A stretch of 64,000 bases of DNA from assembly GCA_964035795.1 (NCBI GenBank), contig OZ038320.1:27163705-27227704 (forward strand). The letters run 5' to 3'. The position numbers were made by a program, and so were the translations under genes. This DNA is from Pterobdella sp. o SKG-2022 (taxonomy: Eukaryota > Annelida > Clitellata > Hirudinida > Piscicolidae). Numbering within the stretch: position 1 is the stretch's first letter; each line of letters opens with the position of its first letter. Under the pieces are notes generated by a model that was not told the DNA's origin, did not search any database, and saw only the letters and a list, made by a program, of their open reading frames with translations. This document shows positions 41,826-54,731 of this stretch, piece by piece.

Positions 41826-43023
41826 TTTCAATTTGTTTCAGTCTCTTGAAATTTCACAGAATTTAATTTAATCACCCATAAATTCAAATTTAATTATCTG
41901 TTTTGCAGATAAATAACGACATTTAACGCGTAACACTTTCGCTTTAAGCAAAAAAATAAAGAAGTTTCTAAATCATTTTCGTGTGCCTTTTTGTTTTGTT
42001 ATATACCAGTCAATCTCTCGTGTCAACCATATACTCGTGCTGACACTCATGTTCGATAAGGTCTTGAGTACGAAAAAAATTTTCTGTACACAAGAGTTAT
42101 TGTTTCTGAAAGCTTTAAAAAATTTTATATATTTCTCTTAATATTTAATCGAATGTTCTTGACGGATATTATGATGGTCTGGGAGTTGTATGCTCAATCG
42201 AGATCAAAAGTCAACGACTTGCCGCAGATAATACAAGCACTTGAAATTGCGCAAAAATCTTATTAGATTTTTTCATTTTCATAAGTTACCTTGTATTTTT
42301 TGTATAATGATATTGCGCAGACCTTTATTAAGAAAGTTTCCATAGTTTATTGCTAATCAATAATTCCTTCCAAAATAACACGCCGAATAAGATGACTGGC
42401 TGGTTTACAATGTTTATCGATCGATTTGATTGATTCCGACATCTTTTCAAGTTTCTGTAAATTTCTCCATTATCTATTTTTAACCACTTTCACTTCAATA
42501 CATGTTTAAACAAAACTAAACGCTTAGCAACCGTACTCTTGTATCATGTATCAATCGTCAGTGAAATATTTATTCTATCGTTATTAACCTCAATGGAACT
42601 CCGTCGTAATACTTCAAGATTTTATTTTGAAAAATTTTCCAACTGTTTTAGTATTTAATTTTTTAAAATAAATGCATCTAAGGATTTTTTTGTTTGACCC
42701 TATAACAAAACAGATTTTTATACACCTAAAAAAACTGCCGTATTCATACTCAACATCGCGTCATAACTGTTTCGGTCACCATAAACGCTTTTGAAGCGAA
42801 AAAAAATAATTTTTTGCAAATAAATTTCGCGTTTTTGAGTTATTACTGTTCATAAAATTCAATAAATCGATCATATATTTAATAAATACAATGTCAAAAG
42901 GCATTAAAGATCGAAACATAATTAATAACATCTACGTAGAATTTCAAATTCAGGCGTCACTACGTTATATGGATGTGAATATATAAATAAAAAACTTAAA
43001 ATTGCAGTCTGGAACGGATCTTT
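41826..43023. other. intergenic between TM2D3 3' end and receptor 5' end
   Basis: AT-rich. It should contain the receptor promoter and the TM2D3 3' UTR. I recognise no coding sequence and no repeat family. Confidence 0.4.
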
Positions 43024-44741
43024 TCAAATGTACATTGACCCATCAGCTGGTGTGAGATACCCAGTGGCTATTAATAACACATCAATTAATGTCCACACAC
43101 CAACACCTCCAAAGGAGAAAATCTTGCCAAGGCCTTCTTTCCAATGACCCAAATAAAATCTGTCTGCCCCCAATCCTCCCAATGTAATGCTGTGTTGTTT
43201 GCAGGTAGGATGATCATTTATCGAATATAGAGATTCAATGTTTTTATGATTTTTTTGTTAAGGTTAGAGATTTTTATGTTATTTTTAGGCTTCGATGTCA
43301 AGCTGCATCCAAACTAGCGCCTTTAGTTGAAGGCTGCTTTTCTTTCATAACCCGGATAACAGTTGACTCTGGTAGCGCATATCAACCAACTGATACCCTG
43401 GCACTAAACTTGTTTTAATGAGCTTTATGACATCAGAACTTGAAAATCAAAAACGCCTATTCTCTTGAACATCTATCTCAAAAAACAAACACATAAATTT
43501 TTTCTCAATCAAAAATTTGTGTTAAAGTTTTAGATTTGGATTATTTTTGTTCTAGGTTTACTTTTGAATAGTTAATTATTAAAAATATATAGCATCCCCA
43601 AAGATCTAACCTGTAAATAAGAGCAGTTCTCCATCGTTTTCCAGAAGTCCATACACAATTCCTTAGTCGTTTGAATGATCTTCTACCTTTATAAATTAAC
43701 AAAAATATTCAATAACTTTTAAAAAAACCTAACAGTTTGATGTGAAATAATAAATGAAATTAACAAAAGTATAATTAAAAGAATTAAGCTTAAAACTGGT
43801 TAAAATTAGTTATTTTATCTAAGATGTCTGCTGTCGACTCCAATTACTCAATATAATCTAATAAATATTAAAAAAATCTTACCCAAACAAAAGACATTTG
43901 GATTCACAGAGCAATTGGCTATATACTTCTGATTCATATACCTGAAAAATGAAATGTAGTTATATTTGACAAAAAGACTAAAAAACTAGTGTAAATTTAA
44001 TAAAAAGGAGTTTTTTTTTTGCTTCTACAATAAATAAACAAAATTACCCATTATTTTTGCATTGGTTATGAGTAACGCAGGTATGTTCAACATTTAACTT
44101 TGTTTGATAGCAATAGAGACACTCATGACTTACATTGGATATTTGATTGCCCTGAGAAAAATAATTTATTTTGAACCCTTAATGAAAGTAAAAGCAAAAA
44201 ATTAAATCAAAAAGACATAGTTTAAAGCTTATAGTAAAAAAAGTAAAAATATTGTAGATAAATATTTTTAAAAAAGCTGAGTTAGTTTTAATAATAATTA
44301 TAAAATTGTATATAAGAATATCTCTAAAATAAAAACCATGGTATTTAGTCACCTAAATATTAAAGAAAGTATTGACAAATGGCATAACCCTTTCAAATAT
44401 ATTCTAAAGTTAAGTAGATTCTCAGACGCAAAAATGAGAAAGTATTTTTATAATGGAAAAATGAAACTTACTGAACAAATGACATTTTTTAATGGTCGAC
44501 ACTGTGTAGTCACTTGATGTCCATAAACACAGGTGTTGTTGTAAGAACATTCTAAACACACAGCTGGGAGGTTTGAGCAAGTTTCATTTTTTGGACAAAA
44601 AAGCAATGAATCACTTGGTGAGAAGTCATAATTGGAAACTAATACAGATGTTAAGTTTTCAGAGTTGTTGAATAATTGATAGATGAGTGCTTTTTCAGTT
44701 GAATTTTCAACCTCAGGTTCAACAGTTGTGCTGGGTGATGA
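43024..44741 (-). CDS. TM2D3: TM2 domain-containing protein 3 (almondex-like), 5' exon not found
   Basis: A two-TM protein with a Cys-rich extracellular part; in flies almondex is needed maternally for Notch signalling. The exons 44472-44741, 44048-44151, 43883-43941, 43611-43686 and 43024-43189 join in frame, and the phases close. The ectodomain shows CPKNETCSNLPAVCLECSYN, CRPLKNVICS, CLYCYQTKLNVEHTC and NVFCLG. The TM2 domain shows ITLGGLGADRFYLGHW then IFSFGGVGVWTLIDVLL, with the D-R-F/Y motif between the two helices. It ends with TPADGSMYI. The signal-peptide exon must lie upstream of 44741. No convincing candidate was fixed; 45.2-45.4 kb holds a hydrophobic ORF that might serve. Confidence 0.88.
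43312..43410. repeat. interspersed repeat family A, fragment
   Basis: A piece matching the start of the repeat at 22527-22854 and 57090-57415 (GGCTGCTTTTCTTTCATAAC, GATAACAGTTGACTCTGGTA). It is in the last TM2D3 intron. Confidence 0.55.
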
Positions 44742-46185
44742 CTGTACCAATGAAAATGAAGAGAACACTTGCAAGTCTTTAAAATTTTTGAAAATGTTTA
44801 TAAATTCATTTATTTTGAGCTGAATAATTTGAAATATTCATGTAAAAATAATAATTACTTGAAAAATATATGAAAAAAACGTAGAAAAGTAATTTTGTAA
44901 CATAGAATTTCATTTCTATTAAAAATTTAAGAAATATACCAAAAGTAAAGTTCGCCAAAAACTAAAAGTTATTTAACAAAAGATTTTTTTTTTAATTTTT
45001 ATTTCAAAAGACTATATTTTTTTTATTATTTAATATTATTTCATTTAAAAAAAATATTTCAAGATAAGTTTTAACGTTAGTTTTGTGTAAATTTATCATA
45101 ACATAAACTGCGCATTTAACCCAAGTAAAAATTTATTTGAATCAAGATTTTTGGGCCTCTATAGATAATCTATAACACAATTCTTGTATAAAAAACATTC
45201 ATCAATTTTTAAAAACTTTAAATTTTGAGCCAATCAAGACTTGCATTTTCAGTTTCATCAGTTTCATTCTTGAGGCCAAAGGATGAAACGTAAAGACGCT
45301 GACTGCCACATTAAAGACTGGCATGTTCACTTCACATAAATTTATGTTAAAATCTTCAAAGATGCTAGTTGTTTCGATACTATACATATTTTCACTAGCT
45401 TTTTATCCACAAACTAGATGAATACGATACAAAAAAAATTACAATTTAACACAAATAGTTTCATTAACTGAACAGCACAAAGCTTTTTGTAAGTCGAACT
45501 TCCATTATCAGAAACTTTTTTCATAATAGGCATGATTTGGTCATTCATAAAGGTAAAAAACTCATACTCCTAAAAAAAGTATCAATGGTACAAAAACAAT
45601 GTATGAATAATCTTAAAAGTCTTTGAAAAAAATAAAATAAAATGTATGTAAATTAAATAAAATATTAAATAAAACATTGAATAGATGTATTACTGAATAT
45701 TAAAACTGAAAAATTGGTTTTTTAAACATCTATTTTTGTTGTTAAAAAAATATGGTCAAAATAAAAATTTTTTAAATTAATTCCCACTGATTGAATAAAT
45801 CGAAAATCTCCAAAGTACAATTGATTCAATCAATAAGCAATACCACTGAAATCTCCAAAGGTTTTTTGAAGCGTGTACCGCAAAAAAAAATTTCATTATT
45901 TTCGTTCACGATCTTTCTGACATGCGAAAGATAACAAATGAAGATTGATTTTATGACAGTGTAAGTCATTCTGATCGATAGTTCACGTTCTTATGACTGA
46001 AGAGTGTTTCAATGATTGCGTGACATATTATTGAATTTTATTGTGAAAGGCTTTTTTTAATATTTTAATTGGAACATAGTATCCACATTATCTTAAAATA
46101 CAGTAAATTCGTGAATGTTATTATAGTGACGTATACTTCAAGATTATTGAGGCCAAATAATTATAATAGATTATTGCAACACATT
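44742..46185. other. AT-rich intergenic, nothing certain
   Basis: It probably contains the 5' exon of TM2D3. An ORF at 45202-45387 (-) has a hydrophobic start (MPVFNVAVSVFTF), but its link to TM2D3 is unsupported. Otherwise I see no gene. Confidence 0.35.
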
Positions 46186-46640
46186 GTTAGCTGGGTTACC
46201 TGAAAAGCAGCTGTGTAGAGTCCAGTCTCTTATCAACACTACAGCCAGGTTAATTACAGGCAAAAGAAAGTTTGCCCATATAACTCCAGTTTTGAAGAAG
46301 TTGCATTGGGTCAAAGTTAGGGATAGGGTAGTTTATAAAATATTATAACTTATATTTAAATGTAGGCTAGGATATTGTCCAAAATACATATCGGAAAGAT
46401 TCATACCTATCTCTGAAATACCTGAAAGGCGAAAGCTTAGATCTTCGGACTCAACCAATTTATACGTCCCCAAGTCCAAAATGTCTAGTATTGGAAAGCG
46501 TAGGTTTGAGGTTGAGGGTCCAAGTTTGGGGAACGGCTTGCCGGAAGACTTAAGAAGGGTTAGGAAAGTGAAGGACTTTGGAAAGAGGCTAAAAACTAGT
46601 TTTTTTTTAAATATTAAGCTGTTATAACCTATTATTATGA
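46186..46640 (+). pseudogene. CR1/L2-like LINE 3' fragment
   Basis: With frame changes, the plus strand reads TPVLKKLHWVKVRDRVVYKI, then ISERFIPI, RRKLRSSD, IGKRRFEVEGPSLGNGLPED, then VKDFGKRLKTSFF. This is the RT C-terminus of CR1/L2-type LINEs. Stops in every frame show it is dead. The (ATT)n run at 46708 may be its 3' tail. Confidence 0.7.
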
Positions 46641-46707
46641 TAGAATATTTTACAAATATCAAGTGATCTTGAAACTCTCTGGGTTAAACATCCCTATAAT
46701 AAACCTC

Positions 46708-46828
<121 letters not shown>

Positions 46829-46898
46829 AAATAAATATTAAACATGTTCTATTTAATTCTTTTTATCTTCTAACGAATTTTTTCTTCCGGTTCTGCAG

Positions 46899-47013
46899 CT
46901 TCTTCGAAACATCCAGTGCTTTTGATCCAAACATCGTGACCAATGAAGCCCTCTTCTTGCACAATAACCCAACCACATTTGCTGGCAGATCAGTAACATT
47001 TTTTTACTCATAA
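46899..47013 (+). CDS. orphan 3' terminal exon candidate
   Basis: A strong acceptor (TTCTTCCGGTTCTGCAG) precedes a 38-codon open stretch ending in TAA at 47011-47013. The peptide FFETSSAFDPNIVTNEALFL and NNPTTFAGRSVTFFYS is of normal composition and the DNA is more GC-rich than its surroundings. I recognise no family and no upstream exon. It may be a relic exon or part of an unseen gene. Confidence 0.3.
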
Positions 47014-48158
47014 ACGATTTCTTTCTATTTTTTTGTTTTAAAAATAATATTATAAAAACTATGAAATTTCTATATTTTCATGCATTTATGATCGTCTTAT
47101 AAAAAGAATTCAGCAATTAACCTTGTTTTTCAACATTGAATATCACTAGAACAAATTCGGCCTGTTCTTAATGTTATTTTTATTATTATTGTCTCCAGTT
47201 TCAGCTTCCTGACTTTTTCGCAATGAAACTTTTAAAACTTTATTAAGCTAACTTATCGAAAATTATAGCTTTCATTTTAAATAAAAGTATGAATCCTCAA
47301 TTGATGTTTTTAAAGTTTAATATAATATTGTTATAAAAGTTATATAAATTGTCAAGGTTCCATCAGTTTAGTGTTTTTATAAATTTTCTAAGTTTGAAAA
47401 AAAGGTTTTTCTGTTTAGTTTTTCTGAAAGATTTTTACAGCATCAATGATTTTTGCTTTCCAACCTTTTTGATAATGTTTTATCTCTACATAGAAACATA
47501 GTGTAGTGCCTGAAAGATTGGTTATATTTCTTAAAAAGATAACTTCTACACTGAAATTTATTTAAGCCCGAAATGAACACTGTCATCAATACTACCAAAA
47601 TTAATGGAAATATTAAGCCCTAGCAACGAATCATTGTTTGATTGGCTATAAGCTAAGACAGTTTCGGAGAATTAAAGAAATAACCTCGAACCAAAGTATA
47701 ACAGCAAGAAATAAGATCGTTGAGTATAAATTCAAATATTATACAAAAAAAGTATGAAAGTTGAAGATGAAATAAAAAAATAAATATGATAAATTAACGG
47801 TTAGAACCACTAAAACAAATATGAATGAAACTTGTAGCATGAAGCCCTGAACAAATAATTGAATTTATTAATTACTGTAGATCGATTGAGCTTATGAACG
47901 ATTAAAGTCTGCCATTGGTTTTGAAGCTTTATCCAACAAAAATCAAGAAAAAATTAATATATAGAATAAGATGAAACATTTTGATAACACTGATTGAAAA
48001 TGAATTAAACTCAAAAAAAGTTTAAAGCTCAAGTAAACGGGGGCGCAAAAATGCTATCATTATGTCATGAGAAATTCAAAAACTAATTTAAAATATCTTA
48101 TAAAATTCACAAATAAATTCAAACAATCATGTCATAAATGAACAACGAATGAAATAAC
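47014..48158. other. AT-rich intergenic
   Basis: Nothing recognised. Its distal part is the likely 3' UTR of the ankyrin-MAGUK gene. Confidence 0.4.
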
Positions 48159-51100
48159 TTAAAACTTAAACTGAATTCGTCCTTTTTTCGGTGAGGTTAT
48201 ATGACCGGAAAAAATGTTAGCTAAAGAAGAAGCAGATTTCATATTTTGGGGCATGCTTTGTTCCTTGTTCAATGAAGATTTAGATGTATCAAGTTGGATT
48301 TCCGGTAGGTCGTCAGTGGTTTTTGAGATTCGCTTGTTGAAAGGAATAAATGGTAGCAAATTATCGTCGTTAACTTTTTTTCTATAAATTTTACTATCGT
48401 CTTCATCATCAATCAGTTCAACTCTTTTCCACCGTGGAATCACTTGTAGTTTGGTGATTGTGTCTTTAAGAATGGAAAACCAGGAGTTATCTGAAGAAAA
48501 AGAAAGCCGAGCATCAAAAAGATGAGCGTATTTCTTTTCAAACTTGATTGACTCTTCAAACAACGATGAACTTTGGTTTGAGATAGAAGACCCTTTCAAT
48601 TGTTTAGATATTTCTTTCGTTATGTTTTTGTTTGGCGAAGACATTAGTAACAAAATAGAATCTATTTCTGTTTTGTTTTTCAGGTATTCAATGGTTTTAG
48701 GAGATATACAACACACTGGGTGTTTGTTTTTTAGCATGATTTCTTCTAAAGCTTCTACATTGATTAAAGGATGTGAATTTTGTTCATTGTCACTCAATAC
48801 CTGCTGTCGATTCATTTCCACAACTTTCAATGGAATTTCGTACAAACCAGGAGAATCGTTAATCAGCTTACGACATATTGAATCAGAAAACAAACCTGAT
48901 ATGAATACCGGCTTTTTATGAGAAATTGGAAACAACATAACGTGATAATAAGCGGTGAAATCGGGGATAGCGGAAGGGTTTGATTTTTGTCTTCTGAAGC
49001 TTCTCATGAAAGTTCCAGAACGTTTAGTGCTATCAAAAATGAACTTATTTGTTAAGTAGAACAAAGCATTGAGTTTATTAGGGATGAACCCTTCGTTGAG
49101 AAAATGTTTAGCATTATGTTTTCTGGATTGACTGCCCGGTCGAAAGTCTGCTCTGGCTACTTTCCACCAGCCTTCACATTTGTCAGGCTTCGAATCAATT
49201 ACGCAAAATTTGTCTCCTTTCTTGAAACTTAAAACATCTTTTTTGAAATCATTTCCATTTTCAGCATAACCACTATCTAAACTTGCTCCATCCTTCCAAT
49301 TCCTATCGTTCTTATTAGTTTCCTCAAAATCAAAATTTGCTTCAACAAAAAACCTATCCCCCCCTTCGTTTCTCGTTTTGTTTATCAATTCTCCAACTCT
49401 TATCATGTTTCCTCTTCGAACTATCATTTTCAAAATTGTAGAATTTGTATTTTGAATATGATTTTTCAAAATGCTGTAAACAGCTTCTTTAGTTTTGCCA
49501 TCGATTTTTACTCCAGCTATTTCAACAATCTCATCTAACTCTTTCAACCCTGCATACTGCCATGCCTCGCTGCACTTATGAACCACTAGACCCACTGCAT
49601 TGCCGCCTTCTAGTATAAGTTTAAGGTTCTTTTTGTCTATGTTATTCATATTGAGTAAAATTTCAAAAATTTCTCCATCAATTGATTCACCAGAACTTTG
49701 CTCATTGTCACTTGAGTCTTCAGTGGAAAGATCGCTAGTACTTCTTGTGTCGTTTTGATCGTTGAACGATCTTTTTGACATAATTTTCTCGTTTTTGTTG
49801 AGATTTCCACAATCATGTCGGTTGAAATTGTTTTGATAAATGTCATTATGAGTATTAGTTTCATAATTAAACCTCGACTTACCGTTGATAGCAGAGTTAT
49901 TTCTGGTTTGAAGGACAGTTGTTTCAGAGTTGTGCTCACTACTGACGTCGTCGAAAGAATCACTTTCAAACGAGTCATCGATATAATTATTGTTATTATT
50001 TGTGTTTATCTCAGTTTCTGAACCTAAATGATTTTGGTAGTTCCTAGGATAGAAATTCGTCGAATTCTTTAGATCAGTTTTGTGGTTTTGAACAAAGTTT
50101 GGTGCGATTCCATTCTTGTTTAAATGAATTTCATCCATCTTTTTTATGATATCATTGACCGATATTGCACTGAACATTTTCGAATGAGTTCCAACAGTAT
50201 TTTTCAGAGACTCATTATCAGTTATCATATCTTCAAAAGTGGAAAAAATTTTGGTTTGAAAATGGCTATTTTTCGTAAGATCATTGTTTTCTGTAAATAT
50301 GTCGTTATTGTGAATTTTATAATTTTGTTTTGAGTTATATTGATTTCTTTCACTGACATTGTTAAAATTCAAGTTTTTCATAGTATTTGTAGCGTAAGAA
50401 GGAGAAGTGTTTTTTACCGGACTTTTTGATTTAAATTTTGATAAATTTATGTCATTTTTTTTATAGAAAGGTGTGTTTTTCGGAGAAGTTGGGTTTTGTA
50501 TTGAATTTATATTTTCATTTAATTCAATGGTTGGTTCAAAAGAACGTTTCAGCCAATCATATTTTGTTTTTCCATCTGGTGTCTTCTTTTGTATTCGTTT
50601 AACTTTTAAACCTCCACAGCCTTCTCTCACAGAAATATTTTTATATTCGTCATCATCTAAAACGTCATCGACTCCGAATTTTTCAAAAGCTTCCAAGCAA
50701 CTTATCATATCAAATTCACTTTTCAAAAGCTTTTTTAAAAAGTTATTATTTTTCAGCATTAATCTTTCTACCCTTTCAGCTAATTTCTTTTTTACTGCAT
50801 ACACTTTAGGTCTAAAAAATGTATTGCTTAACCTATAAACAGTATAATCCGCTAACTGCTTTTTATCGATTTCGATTTTAATTGTTTCACCAAGTTTTTC
50901 TTCATTTGATTGGCACTTTTTGAAAACTTCTTTAGAAGAGCTTTTATTCTTTTTTGGAGTTTTCAAAACAGAAGCAGAGGAAGAAGAAAAAACTGAAGAA
51001 ACCACTGAGGAAAGATCGTCTTCCGTTTGAAAACTCTCATCGAAAGTTCTATCAGGAATATTATTCAACTGTTGTTTATTTGAAGTATTCCTACTTTTAC

Positions 51101-53960
51101 TCTGTGAATTTTCACCGTTAGGTCTACCTTCTGGTGGTTCTCTTTTTACATATTTTAATTTATTACTGGAAAAGTCAGCTTTCTTGTCGTAAACATCAGT
51201 GGCACTTGACAAGCTTCCATCATCATTAATCATTTCACAGCTCACAGATGTAGCCAATGATTGAGCAGTTACACTGTTTATATCATCTCTTGATCTACTA
51301 CTTTTTAGTGATCTGCCTCTTTTACCATCTTTATTTTTTTTTTTTTTTTTTTTCTTGGAGTTGATGCTGAAGAAAAATTCTCAAAATGTGTCTCTTGAAG
51401 AATTCCTGAAAAAATGAACACTTCTTTAATAAGTGAAAATAATATTATGAATTTATTTCAACTAATTTTCTAACAAAAATCTCACCTTCATTATTGGTAC
51501 TCCAGTTTCCTCTAATACTATTCGGGTAATTATAATTATGCGCAGTTTGGTTGAAATACTCGCCATCAACGTTATCAATACCATTATAAGAAGGATTCAT
51601 AATGATTTTTTGCATAGGTTGTTGCTTTGGTTGAAGTTGATTATTTGAGTAATTCTGTTGAAGATAATACGGTTGATTTTGGTTGTTAAGTTGAGGATGG
51701 CCAAAACTGAATCGTTGCTCGTTAGAATCATGTGGATACTGATAACAGTTTCCGTTGAATTGTTTTTGGTAGTTATTTAAAATTTGGTTTTGTTGGATAA
51801 GCGAGTGTTGGCTTCTGAATGAATTTCTTTTAGACATCACAGTATCAAATACACGAGACCTGCTCAACATTCTGCTTGAGCATCTGTTTCCAATGAATCC
51901 GTTTGTGTGGTAACTATTTTCATGATTACCATTAGTGTGCAAATTAACGGAGCTATTATTGAATTGGCTCCTACGAGACATTGCATCAAACGTCTCATTC
52001 ATAAAAGTGATAGGATCTTTAGAAGCGCTTTTTAAAATATTTGACGCCATGGTTGTATTGTTACTTTTAGTATCTACGTTATCACTTAAAGAGGCTCCCA
52101 TTGAAACCAAAATTTCAACCCCTCTTTCAAAATTATGACGTGTTGCCAGAGTGAGTGGCGTGTCTCCCTGTGTGTTCACCACATTTGGGTCTGCTCCCAA
52201 CTCTAGAAGAGTCATCGCTGTATCAGCCTTTTCTGATTTATTTCTGGAAATAAAAAATTATACAATTTGACATTATTATTTTGACTCATGAAGCTTTTTG
52301 ATTCACTAACAAACCATCAGCAAGTTAAACAACTTTGGGTATTCAACAATTATTTCCCATCGATTTATCAAGAATTTTATTACATTTTTTGAGCAAAAAA
52401 AACAGCTATAATTTTCGACAAGTTTAGCCTTATCATAAAACATTAGCGAAAAAAGTTTATTTAGAAGTCTCCAAAAAGTTAACTTCTTGTATTAACAAAC
52501 TTAACCATTGATTTTATTTTCTCATATTGTTCATTGCTGGTTAATACTTTAAAATTTTTCATACCAAACAAAAAGTTTTCTCATTGTTGTTTCGAACAAA
52601 CCTGGGATCCAACGTGGGCTCATGAGGGGCAAGAAAACAGCAGTGAAGTGGAGTGTTTGAGTTAGTATCTCTTATATCTACGTTGGCACCACATTCTTCC
52701 ACTAGTGACAACACTGTTTCGTGATGACCCCTTCGACTAGCAACATGCAAAGCCGATACCTCTTGTTGTTTGAAACAAGAAACCTTCGAGGAATTATTAT
52801 CAACGTCGTTCAAATGCAGTTTTAAATGATATTGAAAATAGTTTTTCAGAGACATAGTGTATCAATGTTAACTGTTTAAAAACTAATTCATAAATGAGAC
52901 AATTTTTTCGATACTTTGTTTTGAAATATTTGAAATTATTATTCGGTGGATTATATTCAATGATGACACAATTGTAAGAAAAGTGAACGAAAAGAACTTA
53001 TTTTACAAAGTTTTTAAGACAAACTTATGATCTCAATTGATCTGCACTTTTTTGTCTTACGGAAGCTTGTTTGTTTCTTATATATTTAATGATAATATAA
53101 ACATTAAATTCTATTATTTCTTCACCTTGAGGTTTGGGTTGAATGAATACAGGTTACAGATGACAGGCATGAGATGAGAGTGACCTTCTCTTGCTGCAAC
53201 ATGGATGGGTAACGCTCCAAAAAGACTTTGTACAAAAGGATCACTCCCAGATGTTAATAACAACTTCACTATTTGTGTGTGTCCATATATGCAAGCTATA
53301 TGTAGTGGTGTATTCCCAGCCATGTCAATCGCATTTGCATTTGCTCCTTTGCTTAGCAAAAGCCTACTTATCACAAGATCTGCTCGTTTCACTGCAAGAT
53401 GTAGAGGTGTACGCTGTTTATGGTCTGCTGTGTCTGTAATTGCTCCTGCTGTAAGTAAACACATAACCGCCTCAAAAGCCCCTTTCTTTACAGCCGTTAA
53501 CAAACAATTGACTAGTTTTCGTTTTGTTGGTGGGCCATAGATTAATGTCCGATTTACATCTATTCCGAATGTAGTGAGCAAGTATTCTAAAATAGCTGCA
53601 TTGTGTAGAGATGATGCTAAAATCATTGGCACTGTAGGTTCCATATTGAGACGTTGCACTTTGCTCCATACTAACTCCGTTGCTTTCTGCTTGTTTCTGA
53701 AAAATAATACTTTGAATCTAAGCTAAAACAAATTTTTTAATTGATAATTAATATAAAACCTTTTGAAAAAATAGTTAAAATGGCAAGAAACAATCGTATA
53801 GTCTTAATACTTCGTATGCCCCATGACAACTTAACTATATATAGTAAAAGAACAAGGTAGTTAATTACCTGAAATGCTTGTTGAGTACTTCGCAAACAGT
53901 CTTTATATCGTTTTTTTCTATTGCTTCTACCAACAGAGGCCCGTGACTTTTAATACCCAT
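48159..53960 (-). CDS. ankyrin-repeat MAGUK: ANK x7-8, PDZ, SH3, guanylate kinase-like
   Basis: Five exons: 53869-53960 (ATG at 53960), 53126-53696, 52602-52783, 51486-52243 and 48159-51405; about 1,616 residues. ANK repeats fill about residues 55-330 (TPLHLAVKRADLVISRLLLS, NTPLHIACIYGHTQIVKLLL, SALHVASRRGHHETVLSLVE, GDTPLTLATRHNFERGVEIL). An Asn/Gln/Ser-rich linker, a Lys run and a helical block (KKLAERVERLMLKNNNFLKK) follow. The PDZ is GGNAVGLVVHKCSEAWQYAG, the SH3 is RFFVEANFDF...LSFKKGDKF...GWWKVA, and the degenerate GUK is PVFISGLFSDSICRKLI to DARLSFSSDNSWFSILKDTI. The SH3-GUK spacing and the GUK ending are like ZO/TJP proteins. The role should be a junctional or membrane scaffold; the GUK lacks a P-loop, so it is a binding module. 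A 20-A run (51334-51353) is one base out of frame. The acceptor of exon 3 is weak. Confidence 0.82.
51334..51353 (-). repeat. 20-base A homopolymer in the coding strand of the MAGUK gene
   Basis: As printed, reading in from the exon start at 51405 runs into a stop shortly after this tract. Adding one base restores the long frame that continues for over 1,000 codons. Total exon length is 4,850 nt, one short of a multiple of three. A run-length error in the assembly or length polymorphism explains it best. Confidence 0.7.
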
Positions 53961-54731
53961 GATTTTGAATTATCTCACAATACTGATGGCTTAAAAATAT
54001 CTACATTTGTAGTAAAATCTAATGCATTCGAAGAAATCTTCTTTAAAGAAAACGACAAACGAAATTTTAAGCTAAACACGAAACGACAAAACTTTTCATT
54101 TAAAAAAAAAATTCCGTTACTTTAAATAGTCACCTGTGTTGTTAAACACCTGCTTTTCAGTTTAAATGTAGACTTATGTACGATGGTCCAACAAAATTAT
54201 CCACACGAAAATTTCCCGGTAAAATGAAGCAAATTCATCAACATTAACTCAAGAAGTCTCAATTTATTACAAGAAAATATAATAATGAATTGTTTAAAAA
54301 CAGTAATTTTGAAAACATCCTAGTAAAAATTAAATGAAACTCGTTAAGTAAATCAAACTTCAAAATAACGAAGCGCCTACGATAATGGGCAAAACTTTAT
54401 CGCTTAGTAGGGCTAGTGGATTCATAATTTACAAGTCATTAGCAGCAAACGCAACTAACTTTAAACAGCGACCGTTAAATTTTGCTCCAGAGTAAGCCAA
54501 GCTTAGATAGAATCAAACCATGATTTGAAATGGTCACGTAAATCGAAGAAAATGCTCAAATCATAATGCTAAATAAAGTTTGCAAAATATCTAGTCAGTG
54601 TAAGGTGATAAACTGATAAAATTAATGAATTTTTAACCGAAATCCCCTTTAAAACCACCAAAATAATTCAATACCCTTAGTGGCTTTTTATGCAATACAA
54701 ATTAAATAAATTATGGTAAAAGAATTTAGGT
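53961..54731. other. intergenic, MAGUK upstream / ZFAND 3' side
   Basis: No coding signal seen. It must contain the promoter of the ankyrin-MAGUK gene and the 3' UTR of the ZFAND-like gene. Confidence 0.4.

Noticed and set aside
45202..45387. Signal-peptide exon of TM2D3
   Set aside because: Hydrophobic start, but no donor in a matching phase could be fixed; left unassigned.
48544..48921. 125-codon plus-strand ORF
   Set aside because: It lies antisense to the GUK coding sequence of the MAGUK gene and has no splice or domain support.
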